Positions 7,905-16,314 of a stretch of DNA of 64,000 bases are shown here, piece by piece. This DNA comes from Lachnospiraceae bacterium (GTDB taxonomy: Bacteria > Bacillota > Clostridia > Lachnospirales > Lachnospiraceae). The notes under the pieces are model-generated. The model saw nothing but the letters and a program-made list of their open reading frames with translations, was not told where the DNA came from and did no database searches. Position numbers and translations under genes: made by a program. The stretch spans positions 1 to 64,000 of the forward strand of contig JAQXLY010000044.1 in assembly GCA_029012365.1 (NCBI GenBank). The letters run 5' to 3'. The number at the start of each line of letters is the position of its first letter. Positions within the stretch are counted from its first letter, which is position 1.

Positions 7905-9329
7905 ATGTTAGATCAGATTCAGCAGTTTGTAAAGAAACAGCATATGTTTGAAAAAAATGACCGCGTCGTCGTAGGGGTATCAGGTGGGGCTGATTCAATG
8001 TGTCTTCTTAATGTTCTAATGAGGATAGGAAGAGAATATTCCTTAACTTTATTTGTTGTTCATGTGAATCATCAGATTCGCGGGGCAGAGGCAGATCAGG
8101 AAGAAGAATTTGTAAGAAGATTTTGTTTAGAACATGGAATATCCGTCAATTGTATAAAAGCAGATGTAAAAGCAATTGCAAAGGATATGGGATGTTCCGT
8201 AGAAGAAGCAGGTAGATATGTTCGATATCAAGCATTTGAAGAGGAATGTAAACAACATAACTGTCATAAAATAGCCATAGCTCATAATATGAATGATAAT
8301 GCGGAAACTGTACTTTTTCATCTGTTTCGAGGTAGTAAAGCAGAAGGTATGTCTGGAATTCATGCAGTCAGCAATAAGATTGTGCGTCCATTGTTAGAGA
8401 CAAAGCGAAGCGCAATTGAAGAATTTATGAAAGAAGAGAATATTGCTTATTGCACGGATAGCTCCAATTTATCTTTGGATTACACGAGGAATAAGATAAG
8501 AAATTATGTACTTCCATATGTAAATGAACAGATCAATGAAAGATCGATTGAGCATATTGTATCATTTGCAAAGGAGATGGAGCAGGTATCCGTTTATCTT
8601 AGAAAGCAGACGGCACAAGCTTTTGCTACGATAGCAAAAGAATCAGATGATTGCGTAGAATTGAATCTTGAGGGTTTGAAAAAACAGGAAAAGATTTTAC
8701 AGCAGTCGATTATGAAAATGGCAATTGAAAAAGTAAGTAAGAAGAAAAAGGATATTCAAGAAAAGCATATTCAGTCAGCATTACAGTTAATATGGAAACA
8801 GTCAGGAAAAAGTATTGCATTACCATATCATATTATTGTTCAGCGAGGATATACTACACTTATTGTTAAAAAATCAGAAGGAAAAGAGGGAAAGGTATTC
8901 AAGGATTATAAAGCTATAATTCCAGGAACAGTTTTTGTCCCGGAGATGAACTGTGAGTATCGTTTTGAACTTCTTGATAATTCTGAAAAAGTAAGGATCC
9001 CAAAAAATTGCTATACGAAATGGTATGATTATGATAAAATAAAAGATGCTGTTGTAATAAGGACGCGACAGCAGGGAGATTTTTTTCAGATACATAAGGA
9101 TGGTGGAAAGAAAACAGTGAAATCCTTATTGATTGATGAAAAGGTGCCCAAAGAAAATAGAGACGTTATCTATCTTTTAGCGAGCGGACATCATATTCTT
9201 TGGCTACCACAACTACGAACTTCCGAGGCGTTCTTAATTGATGAAACTACTAGAAGAATTCTGTCAGTCACATTAGTTCCTTTAGAAAAAGATGGACTGA
9301 ACAGTTATGAAAAATGTTGGAAAGGTTAG
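7905..9329 (+). CDS. tilS: tRNA(Ile)-lysidine synthase TilS
   Basis: A 474-residue enzyme that attaches lysine to C34 of tRNA-Ile(CAU) using ATP, changing its identity from Met to Ile. The PP-loop SGGADS is at residues 26-31. The N-terminal ATPase domain continues with HVNHQIRGAEADQEE and the tRNA-contact segment TDSSNLSLDYTRNKIRN. The C-terminal substrate-binding domains end in KKTVKSLLIDEKVPKENRD, typical of full-length TilS. GAAAGG precedes the ATG. It is followed at 10 bases by hpt, the conserved tilS-hpt-ftsH order of Firmicutes. Confidence 0.95.
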   Translation: MLDQIQQFVKKQHMFEKNDRVVVGVSGGADSMCLLNVLMRIGREYSLTLFVVHVNHQIRGAEADQEEEFVRRFCLEHGISVNCIKADVKAIAKDMGCSVEEAGRYVRYQAFEEECKQHNCHKIAIAHNMNDNAETVLFHLFRGSKAEGMSGIHAVSNKIVRPLLETKRSAIEEFMKEENIAYCTDSSNLSLDYTRNKIRNYVLPYVNEQINERSIEHIVSFAKEMEQVSVYLRKQTAQAFATIAKESDDCVELNLEGLKKQEKILQQSIMKMAIEKVSKKKKDIQEKHIQSALQLIWKQSGKSIALPYHIIVQRGYTTLIVKKSEGKEGKVFKDYKAIIPGTVFVPEMNCEYRFELLDNSEKVRIPKNCYTKWYDYDKIKDAVVIRTRQQGDFFQIHKDGGKKTVKSLLIDEKVPKENRDVIYLLASGHHILWLPQLRTSEAFLIDETTRRILSVTLVPLEKDGLNSYEKCWKG

Positions 9330-9339
9330 GTGCAATACC

Positions 9340-9861
9340 ATGGCAGAAAATATTAGAGTACTATTATCCGAAGAAGAGATAGCTCAGAGAATTAGAGAAT
9401 TAGGAGAGTTAATCAGTAAAGAATATGAGGGAAAGAATATTCATATGATCTGTGTCTTAAAGGGCGGTGTGTTCTTTATGACAGAATTATCAAAACATAT
9501 TACAGTTCCAGTATCAATTGACTTTATGTCAGTATCCAGTTATGGTGATGCGACTGTAAGTTCAGGCAGAGTTCGTATCTTAAAGGATTTAGATGAAACG
9601 ATTGAAGGAAAAGATGTTCTAGTTGTTGAAGATATTATTGATTCGGGAAGAACACTTTCGTATCTAATGGAGATGCTGTTAACAAGAAGACCAAATAGCT
9701 TAAAGCTTTGTACTTTGTTAGATAAGCCAAGCCGAAGAGAAGCTGAAGTGACAGTTGATTATACAGGGTTCCAGATTCCAGATGAATTCGTTGTTGGGTA
9801 CGGTCTTGATTATGCTCAACACTATAGAAATCTACCATACATTGGTGTGGTACAACAATAA
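9340..9861 (+). CDS. hpt: Hypoxanthine phosphoribosyltransferase
   Basis: A 173-residue purine salvage enzyme converting hypoxanthine (and guanine) plus PRPP to IMP (GMP). The PRPP-binding motif VVEDIIDSGRTLSYL and the N-terminal VLKGGVFF loop are clear, and the ending YGLDYAQHYRNLPYIG is typical. I chose ATG 9340, preceded by AAAGGTTAGG. An in-frame ATG at 9307 lies inside tilS and would add 11 residues not seen in the family. In Bacillus this gene product cooperates with TilS in ftsH regulation. ftsH follows after 21 bases. Confidence 0.95.
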   Translation: MAENIRVLLSEEEIAQRIRELGELISKEYEGKNIHMICVLKGGVFFMTELSKHITVPVSIDFMSVSSYGDATVSSGRVRILKDLDETIEGKDVLVVEDIIDSGRTLSYLMEMLLTRRPNSLKLCTLLDKPSRREAEVTVDYTGFQIPDEFVVGYGLDYAQHYRNLPYIGVVQQ

Positions 9862-9882
9862 AAAAGCAAAAGGAGGCTTTGC

Positions 9883-11724
9883 ATGAAAAAGTCGATGAGG
9901 GGATATGGCTTTTATTTCATTATCCTACTAATTATTATAGCGGCTGTTTATCTGTCTGAAAGCTTTTCAGGTGGTAGCAGTGACAATCATAGTTATAGCG
10001 ACTATGTCCGTGATCTGCAATCTGGTAATGTTAAGTCAGTAGAGATTCATCAGAATGAAGAAGCACCGACCGGTAAGATTGAGATATATCTTAAAGACGG
10101 CAAGTCTTATACAATTTTTGTAACGAATACTGCTACTGCTGAATTAGAAGCACAATCCCATGATGTTAAAACATATGTTAATGATGTTCAAAAACCAAAC
10201 TGGTTTTTAACAAGCGTATTACCATACCTGATTGGATTTATTATCATAATTGTTATGTTTACATTCCTAACGAATCAAGCAGCTGGAGGCGGTGGTGGTA
10301 ATAACAAGGTGATGAACTTTGGTAAGAGCCGTGCTAAGATGACCAATGAAGAAGGAAAGACTAGTTTTAAGCAGGTAGCTGGATTAGCAGAGGAAAAAGA
10401 GGAGTTAAAAGAAATCGTAGACTTCTTAAAGAATCCAAAGAAATATATTCAGGTTGGTGCTAGAATACCAAAAGGTGTATTGCTTGAGGGACCTCCTGGT
10501 ACAGGTAAAACTTTATTAGCGAAAGCGGTTGCAGGAGAAGCTGGTGTTCCATTTTTCTCAATTTCAGGTTCTGACTTTGTAGAAATGTTTGTTGGTGTTG
10601 GTGCTTCCCGTGTACGTGATTTATTTGCTGAAGGTAAAAAGAATGCTCCATGTATTATTTTTATTGATGAAATTGATGCAGTAGCTCGTCGAAGAGGAAC
10701 TGGTATGGGTGGAGGTCACGATGAACGTGAGCAGACTCTTAATCAGTTACTTGTAGAAATGGATGGTTTTGGTGTCAATGAGGGTATCATTGTTATGGCG
10801 GCAACAAACCGTGTAGATATCCTTGATCCAGCAATTCTTCGTCCGGGCCGTTTTGACCGTAAAGTATTGATTGGAAGACCAGACGTTAAGGGAAGAGAAG
10901 AAATCCTTAATGTTCATGCAAAAGGAAAGCCATTAGGTGAGGATATTGATTTGACTCAGGTTGCTCAGACAACGTCTGGGTTTACTGGTGCAGATTTGGA
11001 AAACTTATTAAATGAAGCTGCTATTAGTGCTGCAAAGGATAATCGTAGCTACATTAAGTCAGAAGATATTAAGAAATCCTTTATTAAAGTTGGTATTGGT
11101 ACAGAGAAGAAGAGTCGTATCATTTCTGAAAAAGAGAAGAAGATTACTGCTTATCACGAAGCAGGTCATGCAATCTTATTCCATGTACTTCCTGATGTTG
11201 GACCTGTGTATACGGTATCCATCATTCCAACTGGTGGAGCAGCAGGGTATACAATGCCATTGCCAGAAAAGGATGAAATGTTTAATACAAAAGGTAAGAT
11301 GCTACAGGATATTATGGTTAGCTTAGGTGGCCGAATCGCTGAAGAATTAATTTTCAATGATATCACAACAGGTGCATCTCAAGATATTAAGATGGCAACA
11401 AAAACAGCCAGAAGCATGGTAACACGTTTTGGTTTCTCAGATAGTCTTGGTATGGTTAACTATGAATCCGATGATGATGAAGTTTTCATCGGAAGAGATT
11501 TAGCTCATACGAAAAACTTTAGTGAGTCAGTTGCAAGCAAGATTGATGAAGAAGTTCGTAAGATCATCGATGAATGTTATGACAATGCTAAGAAATTATT
11601 AACAGATAACATGGATGTTCTTCATGCTTGTGCAGAACGTTTGATTGAAAAGGAACGTATCACGAGAGAAGAATTTGAAGCGTTATTTGATCGAAATGAT
11701 GAGAAAAAGGACGCAAATATATAA
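9883..11724 (+). CDS. ftsH: ATP-dependent zinc metalloprotease FtsH
   Basis: A 613-residue membrane AAA+ protease. Helix 1 lies near residues 8-25 and helix 2 near 105-130, with an extracytoplasmic loop between them. Then come the AAA domain with Walker A GPPGTGKT (~203-210), Walker B IIFIDEID and the second region of homology, and the M41 protease domain with HEAGH at ~425-429. It degrades unassembled or damaged membrane proteins and regulators, and controls sporulation and stress. The SD is AAGGAGG. It ends the tilS-hpt-ftsH operon; no hairpin is seen directly after the stop. Confidence 0.97.
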   Translation: MKKSMRGYGFYFIILLIIIAAVYLSESFSGGSSDNHSYSDYVRDLQSGNVKSVEIHQNEEAPTGKIEIYLKDGKSYTIFVTNTATAELEAQSHDVKTYVNDVQKPNWFLTSVLPYLIGFIIIIVMFTFLTNQAAGGGGGNNKVMNFGKSRAKMTNEEGKTSFKQVAGLAEEKEELKEIVDFLKNPKKYIQVGARIPKGVLLEGPPGTGKTLLAKAVAGEAGVPFFSISGSDFVEMFVGVGASRVRDLFAEGKKNAPCIIFIDEIDAVARRRGTGMGGGHDEREQTLNQLLVEMDGFGVNEGIIVMAATNRVDILDPAILRPGRFDRKVLIGRPDVKGREEILNVHAKGKPLGEDIDLTQVAQTTSGFTGADLENLLNEAAISAAKDNRSYIKSEDIKKSFIKVGIGTEKKSRIISEKEKKITAYHEAGHAILFHVLPDVGPVYTVSIIPTGGAAGYTMPLPEKDEMFNTKGKMLQDIMVSLGGRIAEELIFNDITTGASQDIKMATKTARSMVTRFGFSDSLGMVNYESDDDEVFIGRDLAHTKNFSESVASKIDEEVRKIIDECYDNAKKLLTDNMDVLHACAERLIEKERITREEFEALFDRNDEKKDANI

Positions 11725-11857
11725 AAGGTAGTTAATTTGGCGATAGATGTAGCAAAACAACTATATAATGAAAAGAATGGAAAATAATGCATAGTCATAA
11801 TTTACAAAAAGATATATTCAAAACTGTAAAGTTTGTGCACACTTAAATGGGGTACCA

Positions 11858-11968
11858 TGTTATACTATATCTCGTAAACCCCAATACATTATATAGTTTT
11901 TGCTACACCCCATAAGTAACAAAAATACCTTCTCCAAAAAGGACAGCACCCGTGAAGCTGTCCTTTTT
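11858..11968 (+). ncRNA. Candidate small RNA (promoter plus terminator, no ORF)
   Basis: The 369-base gap 11725-12093 has no supported gene. An extended -10 (TGTTATACT, 11858-11866) is followed by about 95 bases and then a near-ideal terminator: stem AAAAAGGACAGC (11936-11947) with its complement (11957-11968), ending in Ts. No SD-led ORF lies between them. The layout fits a short independent RNA from about 11873 to 11968. It could instead be only the ftsH operon terminator plus a chance -10; the -35 is weak. Confidence 0.35.
11936..11968 (+). terminator. Intrinsic terminator downstream of ftsH
   Basis: A 12-bp perfect stem including A and T tracts, loop ACCCGTGAA. It would end ftsH readthrough and/or the candidate small RNA. 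Confidence 0.88.
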
Positions 11969-12093
11969 ACTTTTTGGGAAATAACAAGGATTTATATAAG
12001 TAAAATGCTTTTTCTTGTTTAATACATAAGATAGCTGAATATAATTTTATTGTAACCTTTGATTACCATGAATAAGATATTAGGAATGGAGAT

Positions 12094-14166
12094 ATGTCAT
12101 TGGAACAGATAGATAGCATAAAAATATTGAAAGAGGCTGTATTTAGTGATGGCACCTCTGACTATCGCGATCCTTGCGAACCTGGTATTAATGAGACTGT
12201 GCGTATTCGAATACGTACCGCTACTCAAACTATACGCAGTGTTATGATTATGATAGATGACAAGAAGATAAAGATGAGTCTGGTGGAAAGAGACAGTATG
12301 TTCGACTATTATGAAGGTGTAATTTTATTAGGCGACCAGCAGATTCGTTACTATTTCTTATTACAGACAAAAGAACAAGAATATTATTATACAACACTTG
12401 GAATATCAGATACGTTAAATTTAGAGTATCAGTTTGTGATTACTCCAGGGTTTCATACACCAGATTGGGCAAAAGGTGCAGTATTTTATCAGATCTTTGT
12501 CGATCGCTTTTATAATGGAGATAGTTCCAATGATGTATTGGATAATGAGTATAAGTACATAGGAGAAGGAACTGTTGAGGTGAAGGATTGGAATAAGTAT
12601 CCGGATCCTATGGGAGTTCGTGAGTTTTATGGTGGTGACTTGCTTGGGATAATGAAGAAATTAGATTACCTCAAGGAATTAGGCGTTGAGGTGATTTATC
12701 TAAATCCAATCTTTGTATCACCATCCAATCATAAATATGATATACAAGATTATGACTATATCGATCCTCATTATGGTGTGATCCTTAAGGATAGTGGAGA
12801 GTGTCTGGTTAACATGAGTCAGACAAATAAAGATGCCACGCGTTATATACAACGTGTGACTAATAAAGAGAATCTGGAAGCAAGTAACCGTTTATTCATC
12901 ATGCTTGTGCAGCAAATTCATGAGCGTGGTATGAAGATCATCTTAGATGGTGTTTTTAATCATTGTGGGTCATTCAATAAATGGCTTGATCGCGAAGAAA
13001 TTTATGAGAAAGCAAATGATTTTGAAAAGGGAGCCTATATTACGAAGAATAGTCCATACCATTCGTTCTTTCAGTTTCGTAAGGAGGAATGGCCATACAA
13101 TAACTCCTACGATGGCTGGTGGGGACATGATACTCTTCCAAAGTTGAATTATGAGCATTCTCCTAAGTTAAAAGAGTATATCTTAGAAATTGCACGTAAA
13201 TGGGTTTCACCACCATTTAATGCAGATGGATGGCGTCTCGATGTGGCAGCAGACTTGGGATTTACGGAAGAGTATAATCATCAATTTTGGAAAGAGTTTA
13301 GAAAAGTAGTGAAAGAGGCAAATCCGAATGCATTGATCTTAGCAGAGCATTATGGAGATGCAGGTAGCTGGTTAAATGGGGATGAATGGGACTCGGTAAT
13401 GAATTATGATGCATTTATGGAGCCGATTACTTGGTTTTTGACTGGTGTGGAAAAACATAGTGACCAATATCGGTCAGATATGTTATGTAATTATGAGAAC
13501 TTTTATGGAAGTATGACTCATTATATGTCAAAATTTCAGACTCCATCTTTACAAGTTGCAATGAACGAATTGTCGAATCATGACCATTCTAGGTTCTTAA
13601 CAAGAACGAATCATAAAGTTGGTCGTACTACGAATCTTGGACCAGTAGCTGCAAATGAGAATTTGAACATGGGCATAATGCGAGAAGCAGTTGTCATGCA
13701 GATGACATGGCCAGGAGCACCTACAATCTATTATGGTGATGAGGCAGGGGTATGTGGTTGGACAGATCCTGATAATCGGAGAACTTATCCATGGGGACAT
13801 GAGAACAAGGAACTGATCCATTTGCATCAGGAGTTGATTCAGATGCGTAAATCCTACTCAGCGTTGCGTCTGGGTTCCATCAAATTTTTAACTGGTACCC
13901 ATGGCGTCGTTTGTTATGCAAGATTTAATCGAGAGGATCAATTCATCATCATTGTAAATAATAATCATTATGAGGTGACCATCTCAGTTCCTGTCTGGCA
14001 GGCAGGAATACCGAGAGATTATCCGTTGGTTCGAATGCTTTATACGGATATGGTTTCCTTTGGAGTGGAAGCAGCAAGTTATTATCCGCAACAAGGTTCG
14101 ATTCAAATGAATATGAATGCCTTTTCTTCAGTCATTTTAAAGAATTATCCGTGCGGTTTATACTAA
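12094..14166 (+). CDS. GH13 alpha-amylase family glycosidase (neopullulanase/maltodextrinase type)
   Basis: A 690-residue glycoside hydrolase. Residues 1-125 form a beta-sandwich like CBM34. The GH13 barrel follows with region I DGVFNH (Asp285), region II GWRLDVAAD (nucleophile Asp383), region III LAEHYG (acid/base Glu418) and region IV NHDHS (Asp497). The chain ends in a beta domain. It has no signal peptide, so it should cleave imported maltodextrins in the cytosol. About 50 residues between barrel strands (near 225-270) form a long insertion. GGAG lies before the ATG. It stands alone without transporter neighbours, so the substrate is inference. Confidence 0.88.
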   Translation: MSLEQIDSIKILKEAVFSDGTSDYRDPCEPGINETVRIRIRTATQTIRSVMIMIDDKKIKMSLVERDSMFDYYEGVILLGDQQIRYYFLLQTKEQEYYYTTLGISDTLNLEYQFVITPGFHTPDWAKGAVFYQIFVDRFYNGDSSNDVLDNEYKYIGEGTVEVKDWNKYPDPMGVREFYGGDLLGIMKKLDYLKELGVEVIYLNPIFVSPSNHKYDIQDYDYIDPHYGVILKDSGECLVNMSQTNKDATRYIQRVTNKENLEASNRLFIMLVQQIHERGMKIILDGVFNHCGSFNKWLDREEIYEKANDFEKGAYITKNSPYHSFFQFRKEEWPYNNSYDGWWGHDTLPKLNYEHSPKLKEYILEIARKWVSPPFNADGWRLDVAADLGFTEEYNHQFWKEFRKVVKEANPNALILAEHYGDAGSWLNGDEWDSVMNYDAFMEPITWFLTGVEKHSDQYRSDMLCNYENFYGSMTHYMSKFQTPSLQVAMNELSNHDHSRFLTRTNHKVGRTTNLGPVAANENLNMGIMREAVVMQMTWPGAPTIYYGDEAGVCGWTDPDNRRTYPWGHENKELIHLHQELIQMRKSYSALRLGSIKFLTGTHGVVCYARFNREDQFIIIVNNNHYEVTISVPVWQAGIPRDYPLVRMLYTDMVSFGVEAASYYPQQGSIQMNMNAFSSVILKNYPCGLY

Positions 14167-14204
14167 ATAGAAAAAATTTCTATAAAAATTATTTGGTTTA
14201 GTAC

Positions 14205-14233
14205 TTGCAAAATAGAAAATGATGTGCTATAAT
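14205..14233 (+). promoter_or_regulatory. Promoter of the tRNA cluster
   Basis: TTGCAA (14205-14210) and TATAAT (14228-14233) with 17-base spacing, 58 bases upstream of tRNA-Tyr. Confidence 0.8.
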
Positions 14234-14291
14234 CTATCCTTGTCAGTAGCGAGAATGTGATTAAAACAGATCATCATTTTCTAAAATATAT

Positions 14292-14373
14292 GGATGGGTT
14301 CCCGAGTGGCCAAAGGGGGCAGACTGTAAATCTGTTAGCGACGCTTTCGAAGGTTCGAATCCTTCTCCATCCA
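14292..14373 (+). tRNA. tRNA-Tyr (GTA)
   Basis: A class II tRNA of 82 bases. The acceptor stem GGATGGG/TCCATCC has one G-U pair. The anticodon arm CAGACTGTAAATCTG carries GTA, and the T-arm is AGGTTCGAATCCT. CCA is not encoded. Confidence 0.95.
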
Positions 14374-14377
14374 TTAT

Positions 14378-14463
14378 GCCGGCGTGGCGGAACTGGCAGA
14401 CGCACAGGACTTAAAATCCTGCGGGACTAATCTCCCGTACCGGTTCGATTCCGGTCTGCGGCA
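14378..14463 (+). tRNA. tRNA-Leu (TAA), mismatched acceptor stem
   Basis: A class II tRNA of 86 bases with anticodon TAA in GGACTTAAAATCC, a long variable arm and an intact T-arm ACCGGTTCGATTCCGGT. The 5' acceptor strand GCCGGCG cannot pair fully with the 3' strand CTGCGGC: positions 5-68 (G-G) and 6-67 (C-T) are mismatched. Each strand would pair perfectly with a different partner (CGCCGGC or GCCGCAG). The gene therefore looks like a hybrid of two tRNA-Leu genes. Confidence 0.88.
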
Positions 14464-14498
14464 TTTGCAGGAAACTGCATTACAACTTCATGTTGTGT

Positions 14499-14572
14499 GT
14501 GCGTGTAGCTCAGCTGGATAGAGCACTTGGCTACGGACCAAGGTGTCGGGAGTTCGAATCTTCTCACGCACG
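14499..14572 (+). tRNA. tRNA-Arg (ACG)
   Basis: A 74-base cloverleaf with a perfect acceptor stem GTGCGTG/CACGCAC. The anticodon arm CTTGGCTACGGACCAAG carries ACG, read as ICG. The last 13 bases plus one flanking base recur at 14707-14720. Confidence 0.95.
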
Positions 14573-14583
14573 TGAATGAAAAA

Positions 14584-14617
14584 GGAAAGACAGGATTTTG
14601 TCCTGTCTTTCTTTTTT
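14584..14617 (+). terminator. Terminator of the tRNA cluster
   Basis: GGAAAGACAGGA pairs with TCCTGTCTTTC across a TTTTG loop, followed by six Ts. Confidence 0.85.
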
Positions 14618-14619
14618 CA

Positions 14620-14720
14620 TTCGAGTCCGGTTCGGACTCGAACGAGTTCGAAGTCTTCGCTCCGCTTCGGTCGGCCCTAAGCGAATGTCCCCCGGACATT
14701 CAGGGCCTTCTCACGCACGT
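14620..14720. repeat. GC-rich palindrome block ending in a copy of the tRNA-Arg tail
   Basis: Two inverted repeats are adjacent. The first pairs 14620-14629 with 14633-14642 (TTCGAGTCCG). The second pairs 14683-14690 with 14694-14701 (GAATGTCC), enclosed by GGCCCT/AGGGCC. The block ends with a 14-base direct copy (14707-14720) of the 3' end of tRNA-Arg (14560-14573). This resembles an attachment-site duplication or a REP-like unit next to a tRNA. It is clearly more GC-rich than its flanks. Confidence 0.6.
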
Positions 14721-14794
14721 TTGTGAAAAGTCTACCTTTTTTTTACAAAATGAAAGATTTGTGATAATATATACAGAAAAAAGGGGAAAATGGT

Positions 14795-15223
14795 ATGGAG
14801 ATTTTTTTGATTCGGCATGGAGAATGCGAGAACAGGGGGCAACATAATTATAATATTGAGAAAGGTATATATGATCCACATCTGACGGAACGAGGAGAGG
14901 GGCAGGCGAAGAATCTGGCGAAGGTTCTGCAAGGAATACATTTTGATGTTTTTTTTTCCAGTGATTTATCAAGAGCGGTTATGACAGCAGATGTGCTTGC
15001 TGAAAAGAATTCTGCTGAGAGAATATGTCTAAAAGAATTTCGGGAGATTGATGTAGGACATCTGGAAGATAAATCATGGGATGAATATCCGGATGTATAT
15101 TTTAAGTGGAAGAGACATGAGGAGGATATTGCTTTTCCGGGAGGAGAATGCGGTGAGGATGTATGGATGAGAGTAAGACCTGTGTTAATGGATATTGTAC
15201 TGATTTATCTGACGAAGCATTGA
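14795..15223 (+). CDS. Histidine phosphatase family protein, C-terminally truncated
   Basis: A 142-residue member of the phosphoglycerate mutase-like superfamily. The phosphohistidine motif LIRHGEC is at residues 5-11, with SSDLSRAVMTA and the acidic FREIDVGHLED also present. Full-length members have about 180-210 residues and a second catalytic His in a VSHG motif near the C-terminus. Here the chain stops at VLIYLTKH and that motif is absent, so the protein is probably inactive or a pseudogene. AAAGGGGA precedes the start, and a promoter-like TTTACA-17-TAATAT lies at 14742-14770. Confidence 0.7.
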   Translation: MEIFLIRHGECENRGQHNYNIEKGIYDPHLTERGEGQAKNLAKVLQGIHFDVFFSSDLSRAVMTADVLAEKNSAERICLKEFREIDVGHLEDKSWDEYPDVYFKWKRHEEDIAFPGGECGEDVWMRVRPVLMDIVLIYLTKH

Positions 15224-15251
15224 GAGCGCTTATTAAAGAAAAGAGGATTGT

Positions 15252-16181
15252 ATGGTATTTACAGAATTACTTAGATTAAATGATATTAAAGGGTTGCAAC
15301 AGATTCCTAAAAGTGATATTCATTCCCATGCGGGGAGAGGTGGTAATATTGCATTTTTAGCGGAACGTACCGGAAATGAGATGCCTGTACCACCGGAAAG
15401 GTATGCTTCTTTGGAACATATGCAGAGTTGGTTTGTGGATAATATTAAACCTATGTGTGAGGGAACTAAGGGGCAAATTCTCAGATGGGAAGCTTGCTTT
15501 GCGGAAGCAAAGAGAAATAACATCGTTCGAATGGCATTAAGTTTTTCAAGACTTGATGTTATGTTAGCAGGTGGAATGAGCGCTTTTATTGAGATTCTGG
15601 AAGAATATCATAGAATCTATTGCCCGGATACGAAATTTGAACCGGAGCTTACATATGGAAGAGGATGTAATATTGATGAGGAGCTTGACTTTATTGATGA
15701 AATATTGTCATATAACTATTTTAAGTCAATAGATATTTGCAACGGAGAGTTTCAGCAACCGATAGAAAATTTTGTACCACTTTACAGAATAGCGGAACAA
15801 CATAAGCTTGTGAAGAAGGCGCATGTCGGAGAGTTTGGAAGTGCAGACGATATAGAAAGAGCTGTTGGAGTTTTGGGACTCAATGAGGTACATCACGGGA
15901 TTGCAGCAGCAAATTCGGAGTATACAATGAGATTTTTGGAAAGAGAAAAAATACAGTTAAATGTCTGTCCTTCAAGTAACGTAATGCTGAATGTTGTAGA
16001 AAGCTATGAGAAGCATCCGATTGGGACATTGGTTCATCATGGCATTCCCGTGACAATAAATACGGATGACTTACTGATATTTAATCAGCCGGTTGATAGG
16101 GAATATATGAATTTGTTTAAGGCAGGGACCCTGACAGCAAATGAGCTTGAAGAAATCCGGCTTTGCGGTTTGGGAAAGTAG
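15252..16181 (+). CDS. Adenosine deaminase-like amidohydrolase
   Basis: A 309-residue TIM-barrel amidohydrolase of the adenosine deaminase family, expected to deaminate adenosine or a related purine. The metal and catalytic residues are all visible: the HxH in SDIHSHAG, the HVGE segment (metal His and catalytic Glu), VHHG with the catalytic His, and NTDD near the end with the metal-binding Asp. It is slightly shorter than typical ADA at the C-terminus. It lies 28 bases after the truncated phosphatase and may share its transcript. True substrate is uncertain, since the family includes AMP and adenine deaminases. 16182-16314 holds nothing recognisable. Confidence 0.78.
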   Translation: MVFTELLRLNDIKGLQQIPKSDIHSHAGRGGNIAFLAERTGNEMPVPPERYASLEHMQSWFVDNIKPMCEGTKGQILRWEACFAEAKRNNIVRMALSFSRLDVMLAGGMSAFIEILEEYHRIYCPDTKFEPELTYGRGCNIDEELDFIDEILSYNYFKSIDICNGEFQQPIENFVPLYRIAEQHKLVKKAHVGEFGSADDIERAVGVLGLNEVHHGIAAANSEYTMRFLEREKIQLNVCPSSNVMLNVVESYEKHPIGTLVHHGIPVTINTDDLLIFNQPVDREYMNLFKAGTLTANELEEIRLCGLGK

Positions 16182-16314
16182 GAAGTGGGTGTTGAGTAGC
16201 TGTTTGAAATAACAGGTAAGGCAGGTATGCTTGACTTTACAGGGAACTAAGAGTATATTTTTATTAAAGGAATGGACAGTTTTGGATTCTGTGTCAGAAT
16301 AGCAGGAGGGTGTT

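Noticed and set aside
11737-11787. 16-codon TTG-start ORF after ftsH
   Set aside because: It is too short, has a weak SD and shows no repeat or family feature.
14427-14699. Open frame antisense to tRNA-Leu and tRNA-Arg
   Set aside because: It is made of tRNA complement and palindromes, has no SD, and is a well-known type of false annotation.
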